A DNA stretch of 64,000 bases from an uncultured Cardiobacterium sp. (GCF_938028825.1 NZ_CALIZP010000032.1:1-64000); one strand, 5' to 3'. Counted from the first letter of the stretch, positions 16,096 through 25,251 are shown. Translations and numbers: made by a program. The notes: generated by a model not told the origin, from the sequence alone.

Positions 16096-17133
16096 ATGAC
16101 CGCTCCGCTCATCCTCGCCGTCGAAAGCTCCTGCGACGAAACCGCCGTCGCCCTGTACAGCACAGACGAAGGCATCCTCGCCAACGAAGTCTATTCCCAA
16201 ATCGAACTGCACCGCGTCCACGGCGGCGTCGTTCCCGAACTCGCCGCGCGCGACCACCTGCGCCGCCTGCCGCATATCCTGCACCAGGCGCTTGAACGTG
16301 CGGACAAAACCCTTGCCGACCTCGACCTCATCGCCTACACCGCAGGCCCCGGCCTGCTCGGCGCGCTGATGACCGGTGCCGGATACGCGCGTGCACTCGC
16401 GTACGGCCTCAACATCCCCGCCATCGCCATTCACCACATGGAAGGCCACCTGCTCTCGCCGCTGCTCGATGCCGCTGCCCAACCGCAACTTCCCTACATC
16501 GCCCTGCTTGTCTCCGGCGGACACACCCAGCTCATGGCGGTGGACGCACCGGGCAGCTACCGCATGCTGGGGCAGACCCTGGATGACGCCGTTGGCGAAG
16601 CCTTCGACAAAACCGCCAAACTGCTCGGCCTGCCCTATCCCGGCGGTCCCGAACTGGCAGAGCTCGCCGCTCGGGGTAACGGCAAACGCTTCCCGCTGCC
16701 GCGCCCGATGACCAACCGCCCCGGCATGGACTTCAGCTTCAGTGGCCTCAAAACCCAGGTGCGCCTGCTCATCGAAGAACAGGGCGACGACCCGCACACC
16801 CGCGCCGACATCGCTGCCGCCTTCCAGCAAGCGGTGGTCGATACCCTCGTCATCAAAAGCCGCCGCGCCTGGCAGGAAACCGGCTACCGCGACCTTGTCG
16901 TCGCCGGCGGTGTCAGCGCCAACCGCGCCCTGCGCCACGCCCTGCAACAAGAAGCCGGCAAACACGGCAAACGCGTGCATTTCCCGCCGCTTGCCCTTTG
17001 CGGCGACAATGCCCTGATGATCGCCTACGCCGCCGCACAACGCTATGACGGCCACGACAGCCCGCTCGCCATCAGCGTCAAAGCCCGCTGGGAACTCGCT
17101 GACCTGCCGCCCCATCCCGCCCCTCAACCATGA
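16096..17133 (+). CDS. tsaD: tRNA N6-adenosine threonylcarbamoyltransferase TsaD
   Basis: 345 residues, ASKHA fold. TsaD transfers the threonylcarbamoyl group to A37 of tRNA, with TsaB and TsaE. Motifs: ESSCDETAVALY at the N-terminus, HGGVVPELAARDHLRRLP, the metal-binding IHHMEGH near residue 115, LVSGGHTQLM, and VAGGVSANRALR near 275. It starts only 9 bases after the terminator of the preceding cluster, so its promoter must lie within or before that region. Overlaps the downstream membrane-protein gene by ATGA. Confidence 0.97.
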   Translation: MTAPLILAVESSCDETAVALYSTDEGILANEVYSQIELHRVHGGVVPELAARDHLRRLPHILHQALERADKTLADLDLIAYTAGPGLLGALMTGAGYARALAYGLNIPAIAIHHMEGHLLSPLLDAAAQPQLPYIALLVSGGHTQLMAVDAPGSYRMLGQTLDDAVGEAFDKTAKLLGLPYPGGPELAELAARGNGKRFPLPRPMTNRPGMDFSFSGLKTQVRLLIEEQGDDPHTRADIAAAFQQAVVDTLVIKSRRAWQETGYRDLVVAGGVSANRALRHALQQEAGKHGKRVHFPPLALCGDNALMIAYAAAQRYDGHDSPLAISVKARWELADLPPHPAPQP

Positions 17134-17597
17134 AAAAAATCCAGCACCGCCCCGTCCTTGAAACCTACCTCCTCGCCGCTGCGAGCCTCTGCCTCTCCCT
17201 GTGGATGCTGAAACGCCTCTTCGGCAGCGGACAAAAACTCGCCGCCATCGGCTGCGAATACAACGCCGCCCTGCCGCACAAAATCATCTGCGGTGCATGG
17301 CACAACAGCGGTTACAGCGGCTTTGCCGCCCTCTGCGCACTCGCCACCGTCATCGCCGGCATCTACGGTGCCGTGCAAAGCATACGCGGGTACAAAAGCG
17401 GCTACCTCACCCTCATCATCCTCTTTGCCCTGCAAACCATCCGCTTCGAATACGGCACATTCAGCTACTACCTGCCGACTGCGCTCAATCTCTACCTGCA
17501 ACACCACGGCAGCGCGCTCATCCTCAACATCAACCTCCTCACCGGCTTCCTCTGCCTCGTCGCCATCGGCCGTTACCGCAACGACTACACCGGCTGA
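17130..17597 (+). CDS. Uncharacterised four-helix membrane protein
   Basis: 155 residues with four hydrophobic segments (about 12-30, 60-85, 90-108 and 128-146) separated by short loops, including a Cys pair in GCEYNAALPHKIICGAWH between segments one and two. No family recognised. The ATGA overlap with tsaD means it is cotranscribed and translationally coupled. No terminator is evident in the 80-base convergent gap that follows. Confidence 0.75.
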   Translation: MKKIQHRPVLETYLLAAASLCLSLWMLKRLFGSGQKLAAIGCEYNAALPHKIICGAWHNSGYSGFAALCALATVIAGIYGAVQSIRGYKSGYLTLIILFALQTIRFEYGTFSYYLPTALNLYLQHHGSALILNINLLTGFLCLVAIGRYRNDYTG

Positions 17598-17678
17598 ACC
17601 GCGCCAAACACGGCGATCCGGCTATGGCACCGGCGGAAGGGAATGAACCGCTCAATGCCTGCGGTAGCGCCGCCCGAC

Positions 17679-18026
17679 CTATGCCAGATGTTTCCCGCTG
17701 TCGGCATCGCCGTTGACCAGCGCATCTAGGGCCCGCACCACCAGCAGCAGTCCGGCGGTAGCGTGTCCGCTGCCTTTCCAGGCTTCTTCGGCCATCGGCA
17801 ACAGTCCGCTGCGCTCCGGCAGGGCGGCGTTGTCGGCGATGAAGGCTCGCATTTTCGGGATATACACCCATTGCAGCCATTCGTGAAAAAGCAGGGTATC
17901 GATGCAGAAAGGTTCCGTGCTGGCAAGCGCGGCGGCATCGGGGGGCGTTTCGTTCCACCGGCCGCTTTCCAGCAGGGCGAGTTCAAGGGCGGCCAGCAGT
18001 TCGTGCATGTGTTCGGTCGGATGCAT
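17679..18026 (-). CDS. yqcC: YqcC/DUF446 family protein
   Basis: About 115 residues from MHPTEHMHELLAALE. The patterns SGRWNETPP, STEPFCIDTLLFHEWLQWVY and IPKMRAFIADNAALP match the YqcC family of small helical proteins of unknown function, often next to truC in other gammaproteobacteria (not seen here). A 10-residue longer start at 18056 (MTPPHNPGNP) is possible, but GGGAAT just before the chosen ATG favours the shorter form. Confidence 0.85.
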   Translation of the reverse strand: MHPTEHMHELLAALELALLESGRWNETPPDAAALASTEPFCIDTLLFHEWLQWVYIPKMRAFIADNAALPERSGLLPMAEEAWKGSGHATAGLLLVVRALDALVNGDADSGKHLA

Positions 18027-18176
18027 GGGATTCCCGGGGTTATGAGGGGGTGTCATTAAAATCGCGCCGCACAGCCGACGGCGCGCCTTGATTCCCGGAA
18101 TGGGCGTGAAGATATGCCCCGTCCGGCGAAGAGAATATCGCGAAGCAGTCCCTCCCGGCGAGGGACTTCTTGCTGC

Positions 18177-18923
18177 TCAGAGTGTATCCGGTGCCGGGGG
18201 CACGGGCGGCAGCATCCGTTTGTGATGTGAGCGTTCATGCCACCAGGCGATGGTTTTTTCTGCCTCGGCACTCACCGCTTCGCCGCGCAGGAAGGCGTCC
18301 AGCTCGCGGTAGCTCACGCCCATTTCGTCTTCGTCGGTTTGTCCTGCCCAGAGTCCCGCGCTGGGCGCTTTGTTGACGACGCGCTCCGGCACGCCGAGGT
18401 GGCGCGCAAGTTCGTAAACCTGTTCTTTGCGCAGGGCGGCAAGCGGCAGGACATCCGCGCCGCCGTCGCCGTATTTGGTGTAGTAGCCGGTGTAGATTTC
18501 GGCGGCGTTGTCGGTGCCGACGACGATGGCGCGGTGGCTCTGCGCAGTGGTGTAGAGCAGGATCATGCGCAGGCGCGCCATGAGGTTGCCGCGCAGGACG
18601 TTGACGCGTTCGGGGTCGGGGTTGAGCACGGGCGCGAGTTGTTGCATGGCGAGATCGTAAAGCGGCGCGATGCTGATGGTCGTGCCGCTGATGCCCGCGC
18701 TGGCGAGGACGGCTTCAGCGTCGCTCTGGTCTGCCTCGCTGCTGACGGCGGCAGGCAGCATCAGCGCGTGGACGGGCGCGCCGGTGCGCGCGAGGAGGTG
18801 GGCGCAGATGGCGCTGTCCACGCCGCCGCTGACGCCGAGAGTGTAGGCGTCCATCCGGTAGAGGGTCTGCCGCTGGTTTTCCAGCCAGCGGATGAGGTAG
18901 TCGGTGTAGGCGGTGAGGTTCAT
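18177..18923 (-). CDS. nadE: Ammonia-dependent NAD synthetase
   Basis: 248 residues. NadE adenylates and amidates nicotinate adenine dinucleotide to NAD. The PP-loop LGVSGGVDSAICAHLL is near residue 30, and VVGTDNAAEIYTGYYTKYGD and KAPSAGLWAGQTDEDEMG carry substrate-binding residues. There is no glutaminase domain, so free ammonia is the nitrogen source. The start overlaps the pncB stop by ATGA. With pncB it forms a nicotinate salvage pair; nadD is not in the window. Confidence 0.95.
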   Translation of the reverse strand: MNLTAYTDYLIRWLENQRQTLYRMDAYTLGVSGGVDSAICAHLLARTGAPVHALMLPAAVSSEADQSDAEAVLASAGISGTTISIAPLYDLAMQQLAPVLNPDPERVNVLRGNLMARLRMILLYTTAQSHRAIVVGTDNAAEIYTGYYTKYGDGGADVLPLAALRKEQVYELARHLGVPERVVNKAPSAGLWAGQTDEDEMGVSYRELDAFLRGEAVSAEAEKTIAWWHERSHHKRMLPPVPPAPDTL

Positions 18924-20368
18924 TGCGGTTTGCCTGCGTGTTCGCGGATGAGATCCTGTTTGAGTTGCCACAGGGCGACCGAGAGGTCAACGTAGTAGCC
19001 GTGCGGGTTTTCCAGACGGCGGATTTCGTCCCACAGGGTTTCCTGTCCGGCAGCGCAGTGGGCGCGGATTTCGTCCAGCGAGGGGTTGTGGGCGCTGCGC
19101 GCACCGTGTTCCATCCATTGCTGCATGAGTTTTTCGGCGCGGTAGTTGCTGACGGTTTTTCTTTTCCACGGGTATTCGGGGTCGAAGAGTTCGTAGGGTT
19201 GGCTGTCGTCGATGGTTTCGTCGTGCAGGGTGATGACGTCCGCGATGGCTTTGCCGCTGGCGTTGTCGTAGAGCCGCCACAGTTGCTTGAAGCCCGGCGT
19301 GGTGGTTTTGCTGAGGGTCTCGCTGATTTTGATTTTGGGGATGATGTCGCCGTCTTTTTCGAGGGCGACGATTTTGTACACGCCGCCGAAGACGGGGTCG
19401 CTTTTCGCGGTGATGAGCCGCTCGCCGACGCCGAAGGCGTCAATCGCCGCCTGTTGTTGCATGAGGTCTTTGATGAGGTATTCGTCGAGCGCGTTGGAAA
19501 CGCTGATTTTGGTGTCGTGCATGCCCGCCTCATCCAGCATTTGCCGCGCGCGGTTGCTGAGGTAGGCGAGGTCGCCGCTGTCGATGCGGATGCCGCGCAG
19601 GCTGTGCCCGTTCGGCGCGAGGTATTCTTTGTGAACGCGGATGGCGTTCGGGATGCCCTGGCGCAGGGTGTCGTAGGTATCGACGAGCAGCACGGTGTTG
19701 TCCGGCCAGGTTTTGGCGTATTGCAGGAAGGCGTCGTATTCGCTGTCGTGGCTTTGCACGAAGGCGTGCGCCATGGTGCCGGCGGTGGGGATGCCGCTGG
19801 CGTATTCGCTGTACACGTTGGAAGTGGCGGCAACGCCGCCGATGTAGGCGGCGCGTGCGCCGTAGTTGGCGGCGTCCCCGCCGTGGGCGCGGCGGGCGCC
19901 GAATTCGAGCACGGGGCGGCCTGCGGCGGCGTGGACGACGCGCGTCGCTTTGGTGGCAATCAGCGACTGGTGGTTCAGGCTGAGCAGCAGGTAGGTTTCG
20001 ATGATGTGGCAGTCGATGAGCGGCGCACGCACGCTGAGCAGCGGCGCTTGCGGGAAGACGATGCTGCCTTCCGGCACCGCCCAGATGTCGCCCCGGAAGT
20101 GGAAGTCGGCAAGGTAGTCGAGGAAGGCGTCGCTGAACATGCCCTTGCTGCGCAGGAAGGCGATGTCTTCTTTGCCGAAGCGCAGGTATTGCAGGTAATC
20201 CAGCACTTGGCTGAGTCCGGCGAAGACGGCGTAGCCGCCGCCGTCGGGGATTTTGCGGAAGAAGTAGTCGAAGTAGGCGATTTCGTCCTGGCGGCCTTCG
20301 TTGAAATGGCTTTGCGCCATGGTGAGTTCGTAGAGGTCGGTCAGGAGGGCGCGGTGGCTGTTAATCAT
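18920..20368 (-). CDS. pncB: Nicotinate phosphoribosyltransferase
   Basis: 482 residues from MINSHRALLTDLYELTMAQS. It makes nicotinate mononucleotide from nicotinate and PRPP (Preiss-Handler pathway). Motifs: LTDLYELTMA at the N-terminus, LEFGARRAHG (residues near 165), LLVDTYDTLRQGIPNAI, and GIRIDSGDLAYLS. Length and sequence fit the longer form of the family rather than the 400-residue E. coli type. It overlaps fxsA by 8 bases and nadE by 4, so fxsA-pncB-nadE is one operon. Confidence 0.95.
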   Translation of the reverse strand: MINSHRALLTDLYELTMAQSHFNEGRQDEIAYFDYFFRKIPDGGGYAVFAGLSQVLDYLQYLRFGKEDIAFLRSKGMFSDAFLDYLADFHFRGDIWAVPEGSIVFPQAPLLSVRAPLIDCHIIETYLLLSLNHQSLIATKATRVVHAAAGRPVLEFGARRAHGGDAANYGARAAYIGGVAATSNVYSEYASGIPTAGTMAHAFVQSHDSEYDAFLQYAKTWPDNTVLLVDTYDTLRQGIPNAIRVHKEYLAPNGHSLRGIRIDSGDLAYLSNRARQMLDEAGMHDTKISVSNALDEYLIKDLMQQQAAIDAFGVGERLITAKSDPVFGGVYKIVALEKDGDIIPKIKISETLSKTTTPGFKQLWRLYDNASGKAIADVITLHDETIDDSQPYELFDPEYPWKRKTVSNYRAEKLMQQWMEHGARSAHNPSLDEIRAHCAAGQETLWDEIRRLENPHGYYVDLSVALWQLKQDLIREHAGKPQ

Positions 20369-20849
20369 GGGGATTTCCTCGTTTGTCGATGAGTTCGCCG
20401 TGGATGACGCTGCCGTCTTCACGGGTGGCGGTGATGTTTTTCGGCGGGGTTTCAGCTTCGTCGCCGTTGTCGGCGCGGTAAGTCTGCTGCTGCCAGCTGA
20501 AAGTGCTGTACACCGCCTGCGGCTGCACGATACGCAGCAGGGTTGAGGCGAAAAGCGCGCGCAGCGGCGGAATGAGGAAGATGAGGGCGAGGAGGCTGCT
20601 GATGAAGCCGGGGACGAGCAGCAACACGCCCGCCGTCATGCGGTACACGCTTTCGCGCGCCACATCGCGGTCCTGTGTCTGTCCCATGCGCAGTACCGCC
20701 TGCTGCTGACTGCGTAACAGATAGGAACCGGCGGCGCTGCTCAGGAGCAGGAGGGCGATGGTCGGGAAGAAGCCGATTTTCATGACGGCAAGGACAAGGG
20801 TGGCGATTTCGGCGGCTCCCCAGATGCCCAGCAGGGCGAGAAACGGCAT
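20361..20849 (-). CDS. fxsA: FxsA family membrane protein
   Basis: 162 residues from MPFLALLGIWGAAEIATLVL. Two or more membrane segments: residues 1-18, a second around IALLLLSSAAGSYLLRSQQQ, and a third in MTAGVLLLVPGFISSLLALI, then a hydrophilic C-terminal tail. The (S)AAGxxLLRxQ and LLxPGFxSxxLAxxFLIPP patterns are FxsA hallmarks. In E. coli overproduction relieves F-plasmid exclusion of phage T7; normal role unclear. First gene of the fxsA-pncB-nadE run. Confidence 0.9.
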   Translation of the reverse strand: MPFLALLGIWGAAEIATLVLAVMKIGFFPTIALLLLSSAAGSYLLRSQQQAVLRMGQTQDRDVARESVYRMTAGVLLLVPGFISSLLALIFLIPPLRALFASTLLRIVQPQAVYSTFSWQQQTYRADNGDEAETPPKNITATREDGSVIHGELIDKRGNPHD

Positions 20850-20926
20850 GGTGTTTTCCTGTGTTGTGGGTCTTTGGGGATTATTGGCGTCATGTGGGGA
20901 TATTGCAAGCAAAAGCGCAGCGCGGT

Positions 20927-22369
20927 TCATGGTGCATGCGTTTCTTCCAGCAGACCGGCGGCGGCGATGACCGCGCCCGCTTTGTTCAGGGTTTCCTGCC
21001 ATTCGCTGTCGGGGTTGGAGTCGTACACGATGCCCGCGCCCGCCTGCGCGTAAAGGCGGCCATCTTTGATGATGGCGGTGCGGATGGCGATCGCCATGTC
21101 CATGTTGCCGCCCCATGACCAGTAGCCGACGGCGCCGCTGTACACGCCGCGCCGTTCGGGTTCGACTTCGTCGATGATTTCCATCGCGCGGATTTTCGGC
21201 GCGCCGCTGAGTGTTCCCGCCGGAAAGGTGGCGCGCAGCACGTCCATCGGCCCGACGTCGTCGCGCAAGGTGCCTTCGACGTTGGAGACGATGTGCATGA
21301 CGTGCGAGTAGCGCTCGATCCCCATTTTTTCGCTGATTTTGACGCTGCCGGTTTTGCAGACGCGGCCAATGTCGTTCCTGCCCAAATCGATGAGCATGAC
21401 GTGTTCGGCGATTTCTTTGGCATCTGCCAGCAGTTCTTGTTCGAGCGCTTTGTCTTCTTCCGGGGTTTTGCCGCGTTTGCGTGTGCCGGCGAGCGGGCGC
21501 ACGGTGACGGTGTCGCCCTGGACGCGGGCGAGGATTTCCGGGGATGAGCCGATGATGTGGAAGTCGTCGAGGTCAAGCAGGTACATGTACGGCGAGGGGT
21601 TGGTGTGGCGCAGGGCGCGGTAGTAGTCGAGCGGTGCGTGGGTGTAGGCGCAGCTCATGCGTTGTGAGGGCACGACTTGCATGCAGTCGCCCGCCTTGAT
21701 GTATTCGCGGATTTTGGCGACGTCCGCCTTGAACCGGGCTTCGGGGTAGTGGTGGTGGATGGCAGGTGGCCGGGCATGGCGGTTCAGCGCGCGCACTTGT
21801 GCCGTGCCGGGGCGGTTGATGGCGGCAACCATGGCATCCAGTCGCGCTTCGGCAGCGGCGAGGCCGTTCGGGTCGGCGAGGTCGGCGTGGCTGATGAGGT
21901 GGACTTCGCCGCGCAGGTTGTCGAGTACGGCGACGTCGAGGCTTTGCATGTAGAGGATGTCCGGCACGCCAAGCGGGTCGTTTTGCGGGCGCTTGGCGAG
22001 GCGTTTTTCGATGTAGCCGATGCTGTCGTAGGCCAGGTAGCCAACGAGGCCGCCGCTGAACGGCAGGTCAACGGGCAGCGGCGCGGGGCGGATGGTGGCG
22101 TGGTAGTCGGCGAGCCAGGCAAGCGGGTCGGCAAGTTCGCGCTCTTCGATGACGGCACCGTCGCGGCGGATGGTGAGGTGATGGTCGCGGATGGTGGCGA
22201 CTTCGCGCGCAGGCAGGCCGATCATGGAGTAACGCGCCCAGCGTTCGCCGCCTTCGACGGATTCGAGCAGGTAGGTGTAGGGCGCGCCCGCGAGGCGGTC
22301 GTAGAGAGCGACGGGGGTGAGCAGGTCGGCGAGGATGGTGCGGACGACGGGTTGGTGGGTGTAATTCAT
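20927..22369 (-). CDS. trpE: Anthranilate synthase component I
   Basis: 480 residues. It makes anthranilate from chorismate, using ammonia from the TrpG subunit. The tryptophan feedback site LLESVEGGERWARYS is intact near residue 34, so it should be feedback-regulated. Catalytic segments include GDCMQVVPSQRMS, SPEILAR, PLAGTRKRG, DLGRNDIGRV, FPAGTLSGAPKIRAMEIIDE and AGAGIVYDSNPDSEW. The gene overlaps rpe by ATGA. trpG and trpDC are not adjacent, and no leader peptide or attenuator is visible because rpe lies directly upstream. Confidence 0.97.
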   Translation of the reverse strand: MNYTHQPVVRTILADLLTPVALYDRLAGAPYTYLLESVEGGERWARYSMIGLPAREVATIRDHHLTIRRDGAVIEERELADPLAWLADYHATIRPAPLPVDLPFSGGLVGYLAYDSIGYIEKRLAKRPQNDPLGVPDILYMQSLDVAVLDNLRGEVHLISHADLADPNGLAAAEARLDAMVAAINRPGTAQVRALNRHARPPAIHHHYPEARFKADVAKIREYIKAGDCMQVVPSQRMSCAYTHAPLDYYRALRHTNPSPYMYLLDLDDFHIIGSSPEILARVQGDTVTVRPLAGTRKRGKTPEEDKALEQELLADAKEIAEHVMLIDLGRNDIGRVCKTGSVKISEKMGIERYSHVMHIVSNVEGTLRDDVGPMDVLRATFPAGTLSGAPKIRAMEIIDEVEPERRGVYSGAVGYWSWGGNMDMAIAIRTAIIKDGRLYAQAGAGIVYDSNPDSEWQETLNKAGAVIAAAGLLEETHAP

Positions 22370-23043
22370 GCGGTTTGTCCTTTGGCGATTTCCTGGCGCA
22401 TGGCGCTGATGACGGCGGCGTAGTCGGCCGCGTTGAAGATGGCTGATCCCGCCACGAACATGTCCGCGCCCGCCGCAGCGATTGCGGCGATGTTGTCGGT
22501 TTTGACGCCGCCATCGACTTCGAGGCGGATGTCGCGGCCGCTGGCATCAATCAGGTGGCGCACGGTGCGCAGTTTGTCCAGGGCGGACGGCAGGAAGCTC
22601 TGCCCGCCAAAGCCGGGGTTGACGGACATGATGAGGATGAGGTCGAGTTTGTCCATGACGTATTCGAGGCAGTTGAGCGGGGTGGCGGGGTTGAAGACGA
22701 GCCCCGCTTTCAGGCCATGATCCTTGATTTGTTGCAGGCTGCGGTCGATGTGGATGGTCGCTTCGGGATGGAAGCTGATGTAGTCCGCGCCCGCTTTGGC
22801 AAAGGGTTCGATGAGGCTGTCCACCGGGCTGGTCATGAGGTGCACGTCAATCGGCGCGCTGATGCCGTAGTCGCGCAGGGCTTTGCAGATGGGCGCGCCG
22901 AAACTGAGGTTGGGGACAAAGTGGTTGTCCATCACGTCGAAGTGGATGACGTCCGCACCGGCGGCGAGGACGGCAGCCACGTCGTCGCCGAGGCGGGCAA
23001 AATCAGCGGAGAGGATGGAGGGGGCTATGAGGGCTGGGCGCAT
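22366..23043 (-). CDS. rpe: Ribulose-phosphate 3-epimerase
   Basis: 225 residues, TIM barrel. It interconverts ribulose-5-phosphate and xylulose-5-phosphate. Motifs: IAPSILSADFARLG at the N-terminus, IHFDVMDNHFVPNLSFGAPI with metal ligands, HLMTSPVDSLI, ILIMSVNPGFGGQSF, LEVDGGVKTDNI and AGSAIF. In many relatives rpe is followed by gph and trpE, as here apart from the missing gph. Coupled to trpE by ATGA. Start at MRPALIAPS is the only sensible ATG. Confidence 0.97.
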   Translation of the reverse strand: MRPALIAPSILSADFARLGDDVAAVLAAGADVIHFDVMDNHFVPNLSFGAPICKALRDYGISAPIDVHLMTSPVDSLIEPFAKAGADYISFHPEATIHIDRSLQQIKDHGLKAGLVFNPATPLNCLEYVMDKLDLILIMSVNPGFGGQSFLPSALDKLRTVRHLIDASGRDIRLEVDGGVKTDNIAAIAAAGADMFVAGSAIFNAADYAAVISAMRQEIAKGQTA

Positions 23044-23071
23044 GATGTTTGTTCCTGTGTTCGTGTGTAAA

Positions 23072-23575
23072 ATGCCGCGCCATTCTACTCAGCAATGGCA
23101 GGTTTTTCCCGTGCTAGACGCATCCGCATTCCCCGATTTCGCCGCGCTCGCCGCCTGGCTGCAACGGCAATCCGCCCCCGCCTGCGCGCGCGGCGGCGGC
23201 CAGCTGGCGCTCTGCTATCCGCTGGACGGCACGCCCGCGCTGCATCAGGGTTTGTTGCAGGCGGTAACGCTCGCAGCGGCGGAAAGCGGCGACTTGCGCC
23301 TGCATCGTGACGGCTCGCTCTTCCGCCGCGACGGCAGCCCGCTGGGGCGGGTAACGGTTGACGTCATCCCGCTCGGCGAGAATTCGCTGGCGCGGATAAC
23401 CACCCCCGACCTGGACGGGCTGGAAAGCGCGCTGTTATCTCGCTTGGCCGACTGGAACCTGTATCCCTATCTGCCCGTTATCAACCGCTGGCGCGAGTTT
23501 GCCCTTGATGGCGACATTGACCAGAAAGGCCGCGCCGTGCGCATCGTCAGCGGCAAACCCGTCTTTGAGGCGTAG
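23072..23575 (+). CDS. Uncharacterised protein upstream of coaX
   Basis: About 167 residues from MPRHSTQQW. A GTG at 23111 (VLDASAFPDFAALAAW) would give 154 residues. No signal peptide. The first half is alpha-helical with a Cys-containing loop, the second half has strands GSLFRRDGSPLGRVTVDVIP and ARITTPDLDGLESALL and ends in WREFALDGDIDQKGRAVRIV. The end is 2 bases from coaX, so they are cotranscribed. In some relatives coaX is fused or adjacent to birA, but I see no biotin-ligase motifs here, so I make no functional call. Confidence 0.65.
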   Translation: MPRHSTQQWQVFPVLDASAFPDFAALAAWLQRQSAPACARGGGQLALCYPLDGTPALHQGLLQAVTLAAAESGDLRLHRDGSLFRRDGSPLGRVTVDVIPLGENSLARITTPDLDGLESALLSRLADWNLYPYLPVINRWREFALDGDIDQKGRAVRIVSGKPVFEA

Positions 23576-23577
23576 CC

Positions 23578-24318
23578 GTGTACCTCCTGATTGACGCGGG
23601 CAATTCCCGCATCAAATGGCTCTACGGCAGCAGCGTGCCGGGCATCGTCGAAGCGGCGTCCTACCGCGAAGACTGGCGCACCAAACTGTGGCGCGCCTGG
23701 CACCTCTTGCCCGAACCGAAACACATCGCCATGAGCAGCGTCAAAAACGGCGACATCGCCGACGACGTCGCCACCATCGCCGACGACCTGTGGCGCAAAC
23801 CTGTGCACCTCTTCATCGCGCAAAAAGAAACCAACCATACCCTCACCGTCGCCTACGAAGACGCCGCCCTGCTCGGCACTGACCGCTACCTCGCCATGCT
23901 CGGCGCGCGCAGCCTCACCCACGAACCGCTCTGCGTCGTCGGTTGCGGCACGGCGATTACGCTTGATGTCGTTGACCGCGACGGCCTGCACCTCGGCGGT
24001 CTCATCCTGCCCGGCATCCGGCTGGCCGAAAACGCCCTGCTGCAACACACGCAAAAACTCAAACCCATGCGCTGGACACCCAACCCGCTCGGCAACGACA
24101 CCGCCTCCTGTATCGGCGCGGGCATCCACCACGCCCTGCCGGCGGGCATCAACGGCATCATGGACGAACTCGAAACCGAAACCGGCCACTATTACCACCG
24201 CTTCGCCTTCGGCGGCGACGCACAAATCCTTTTCGGCAACCGCCCGGACTACCGCATCGAGCCCGACCTCATGTTTCGCGGCATGATCGACCGCCTGGCC
24301 GCCGAAAATACCGACTAA
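23578..24318 (+). CDS. coaX: Type III pantothenate kinase
   Basis: 246 residues with a GTG start. It phosphorylates pantothenate in the first step of coenzyme A synthesis. Type III motifs are visible: LLIDAGNSRIKWLY at the N-terminus (phosphate 1 loop), GTDRYLAMLGA near residue 102, and VVGCGTAITLDVVDRDGLHLGGLILPG near 120-145. The enzyme needs a monovalent cation and is not inhibited by CoA in the family. It follows the uncharacterised gene by 2 bases. Confidence 0.94.
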   Translation: MYLLIDAGNSRIKWLYGSSVPGIVEAASYREDWRTKLWRAWHLLPEPKHIAMSSVKNGDIADDVATIADDLWRKPVHLFIAQKETNHTLTVAYEDAALLGTDRYLAMLGARSLTHEPLCVVGCGTAITLDVVDRDGLHLGGLILPGIRLAENALLQHTQKLKPMRWTPNPLGNDTASCIGAGIHHALPAGINGIMDELETETGHYYHRFAFGGDAQILFGNRPDYRIEPDLMFRGMIDRLAAENTD

Positions 24319-24340
24319 CCCACACACAAAGGAAAACAAC

Positions 24341-25174
24341 ATGGAATGGCAAAACAACCGCCGCAGCGACAACATCGAAGACCGGCGCGGCCGGGGCGGC
24401 GTCATCGGCGGCGGCATCGGCCTCGGCGGCCTGCTCATCGTCCTCATCGGCTGGGCCTTCGGCATCGACCCCTCCACCATGCTCGGCTTCGTCGAAGGCA
24501 GCGGCATCGGGCAAAGCCAAAGCCGCGCGGGCGGTGGCAAAGACGACGAAGCCAAACGCTTCCTCGGCGCCGTCCTTGCCTCCACCGAAGACGTCTGGCA
24601 GCCCATCTTCCGCCAGTACGGCAAATCCTACCGCGAGCCAACCCTCGTCCTCTTCGAGGGACAGGTGCAATCGGCCTGCGGCATCAGCAGCAGCGCCACC
24701 GGCCCCTTCTACTGCTCCGCCGACCAAAAACTCTACATCGATCCCGCCTTCTACCGCGAAATGCAAAAAATGGGTGCTAGCGGCGAATTTGCCTTCGCCT
24801 ACGTCGTCGCGCACGAAGTCGGCCACCACGTGCAAAACCTGCTCGGCACCCTCGGTCAGGCGCACACGCAAATGCGCCGCAGCAACAAAGCCACTGCCAA
24901 CCAAATCTCCGTGCGCATCGAACTGCAAGCGGACTGCTACGCGGGCATCTGGGGCAACAAACTCGAAAAATACAGCAAGATCCGCATCAACGAAGCCGAT
25001 ATCCGCAATGGCCTGAAAGCCGCTGAAGCCGTCGGCGACGATACCCTGATGCAGCGCGCCGGGCAGCGGGTCAACCCCGCCAACTTCACCCACGGCAGCT
25101 CCGCCGACCGCATGAAATGGCTCAACACCGGCCTGCAATACGGCGAAATCAGCCGCTGTAACACCTTTAACTGA
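24341..25174 (+). CDS. ypfJ: YpfJ family neutral zinc metallopeptidase, membrane anchored
   Basis: 277 residues. The N-terminus is hydrophilic (MEWQNNRRSDNIEDRRGRGG), followed by a Gly-rich transmembrane helix (about 20-42) and a large domain with the zincin motif AHEVGHHVQN near residue 163. QADCYAGIWG further on provides a conserved Asp/Cys segment. Two Cys (SACGIS and FYCSADQ) suggest an extracytoplasmic domain. The family is widespread; the substrate is unknown. A strong AAGGAAAA ribosome site supports the start. Confidence 0.9.
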   Translation: MEWQNNRRSDNIEDRRGRGGVIGGGIGLGGLLIVLIGWAFGIDPSTMLGFVEGSGIGQSQSRAGGGKDDEAKRFLGAVLASTEDVWQPIFRQYGKSYREPTLVLFEGQVQSACGISSSATGPFYCSADQKLYIDPAFYREMQKMGASGEFAFAYVVAHEVGHHVQNLLGTLGQAHTQMRRSNKATANQISVRIELQADCYAGIWGNKLEKYSKIRINEADIRNGLKAAEAVGDDTLMQRAGQRVNPANFTHGSSADRMKWLNTGLQYGEISRCNTFN

Positions 25175-25216
25175 GCGCGCAGCGGGCGCGTGTAGTAACC
25201 GCATCGGGCGCGGCAG

Positions 25217-25222
25217 TATAAT
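25217..25222 (+). promoter_or_regulatory. Possible -10 element upstream of purF
   Basis: A perfect TATAAT occurs 30 bases before the purF start in the context TATAATCCGCGCC. The same 13-base string lies upstream of alr at 35501. No convincing -35 is seen at the right distance. Confidence 0.35.
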
Positions 25223-25251
25223 CCGCGCCCGTTTTAACTGAGGGGAACATC

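Noticed and set aside
18923..20392. 489-codon plus-strand frame opposite pncB
   Set aside because: Same reason: PncB and NadE motifs on the minus strand explain the region.
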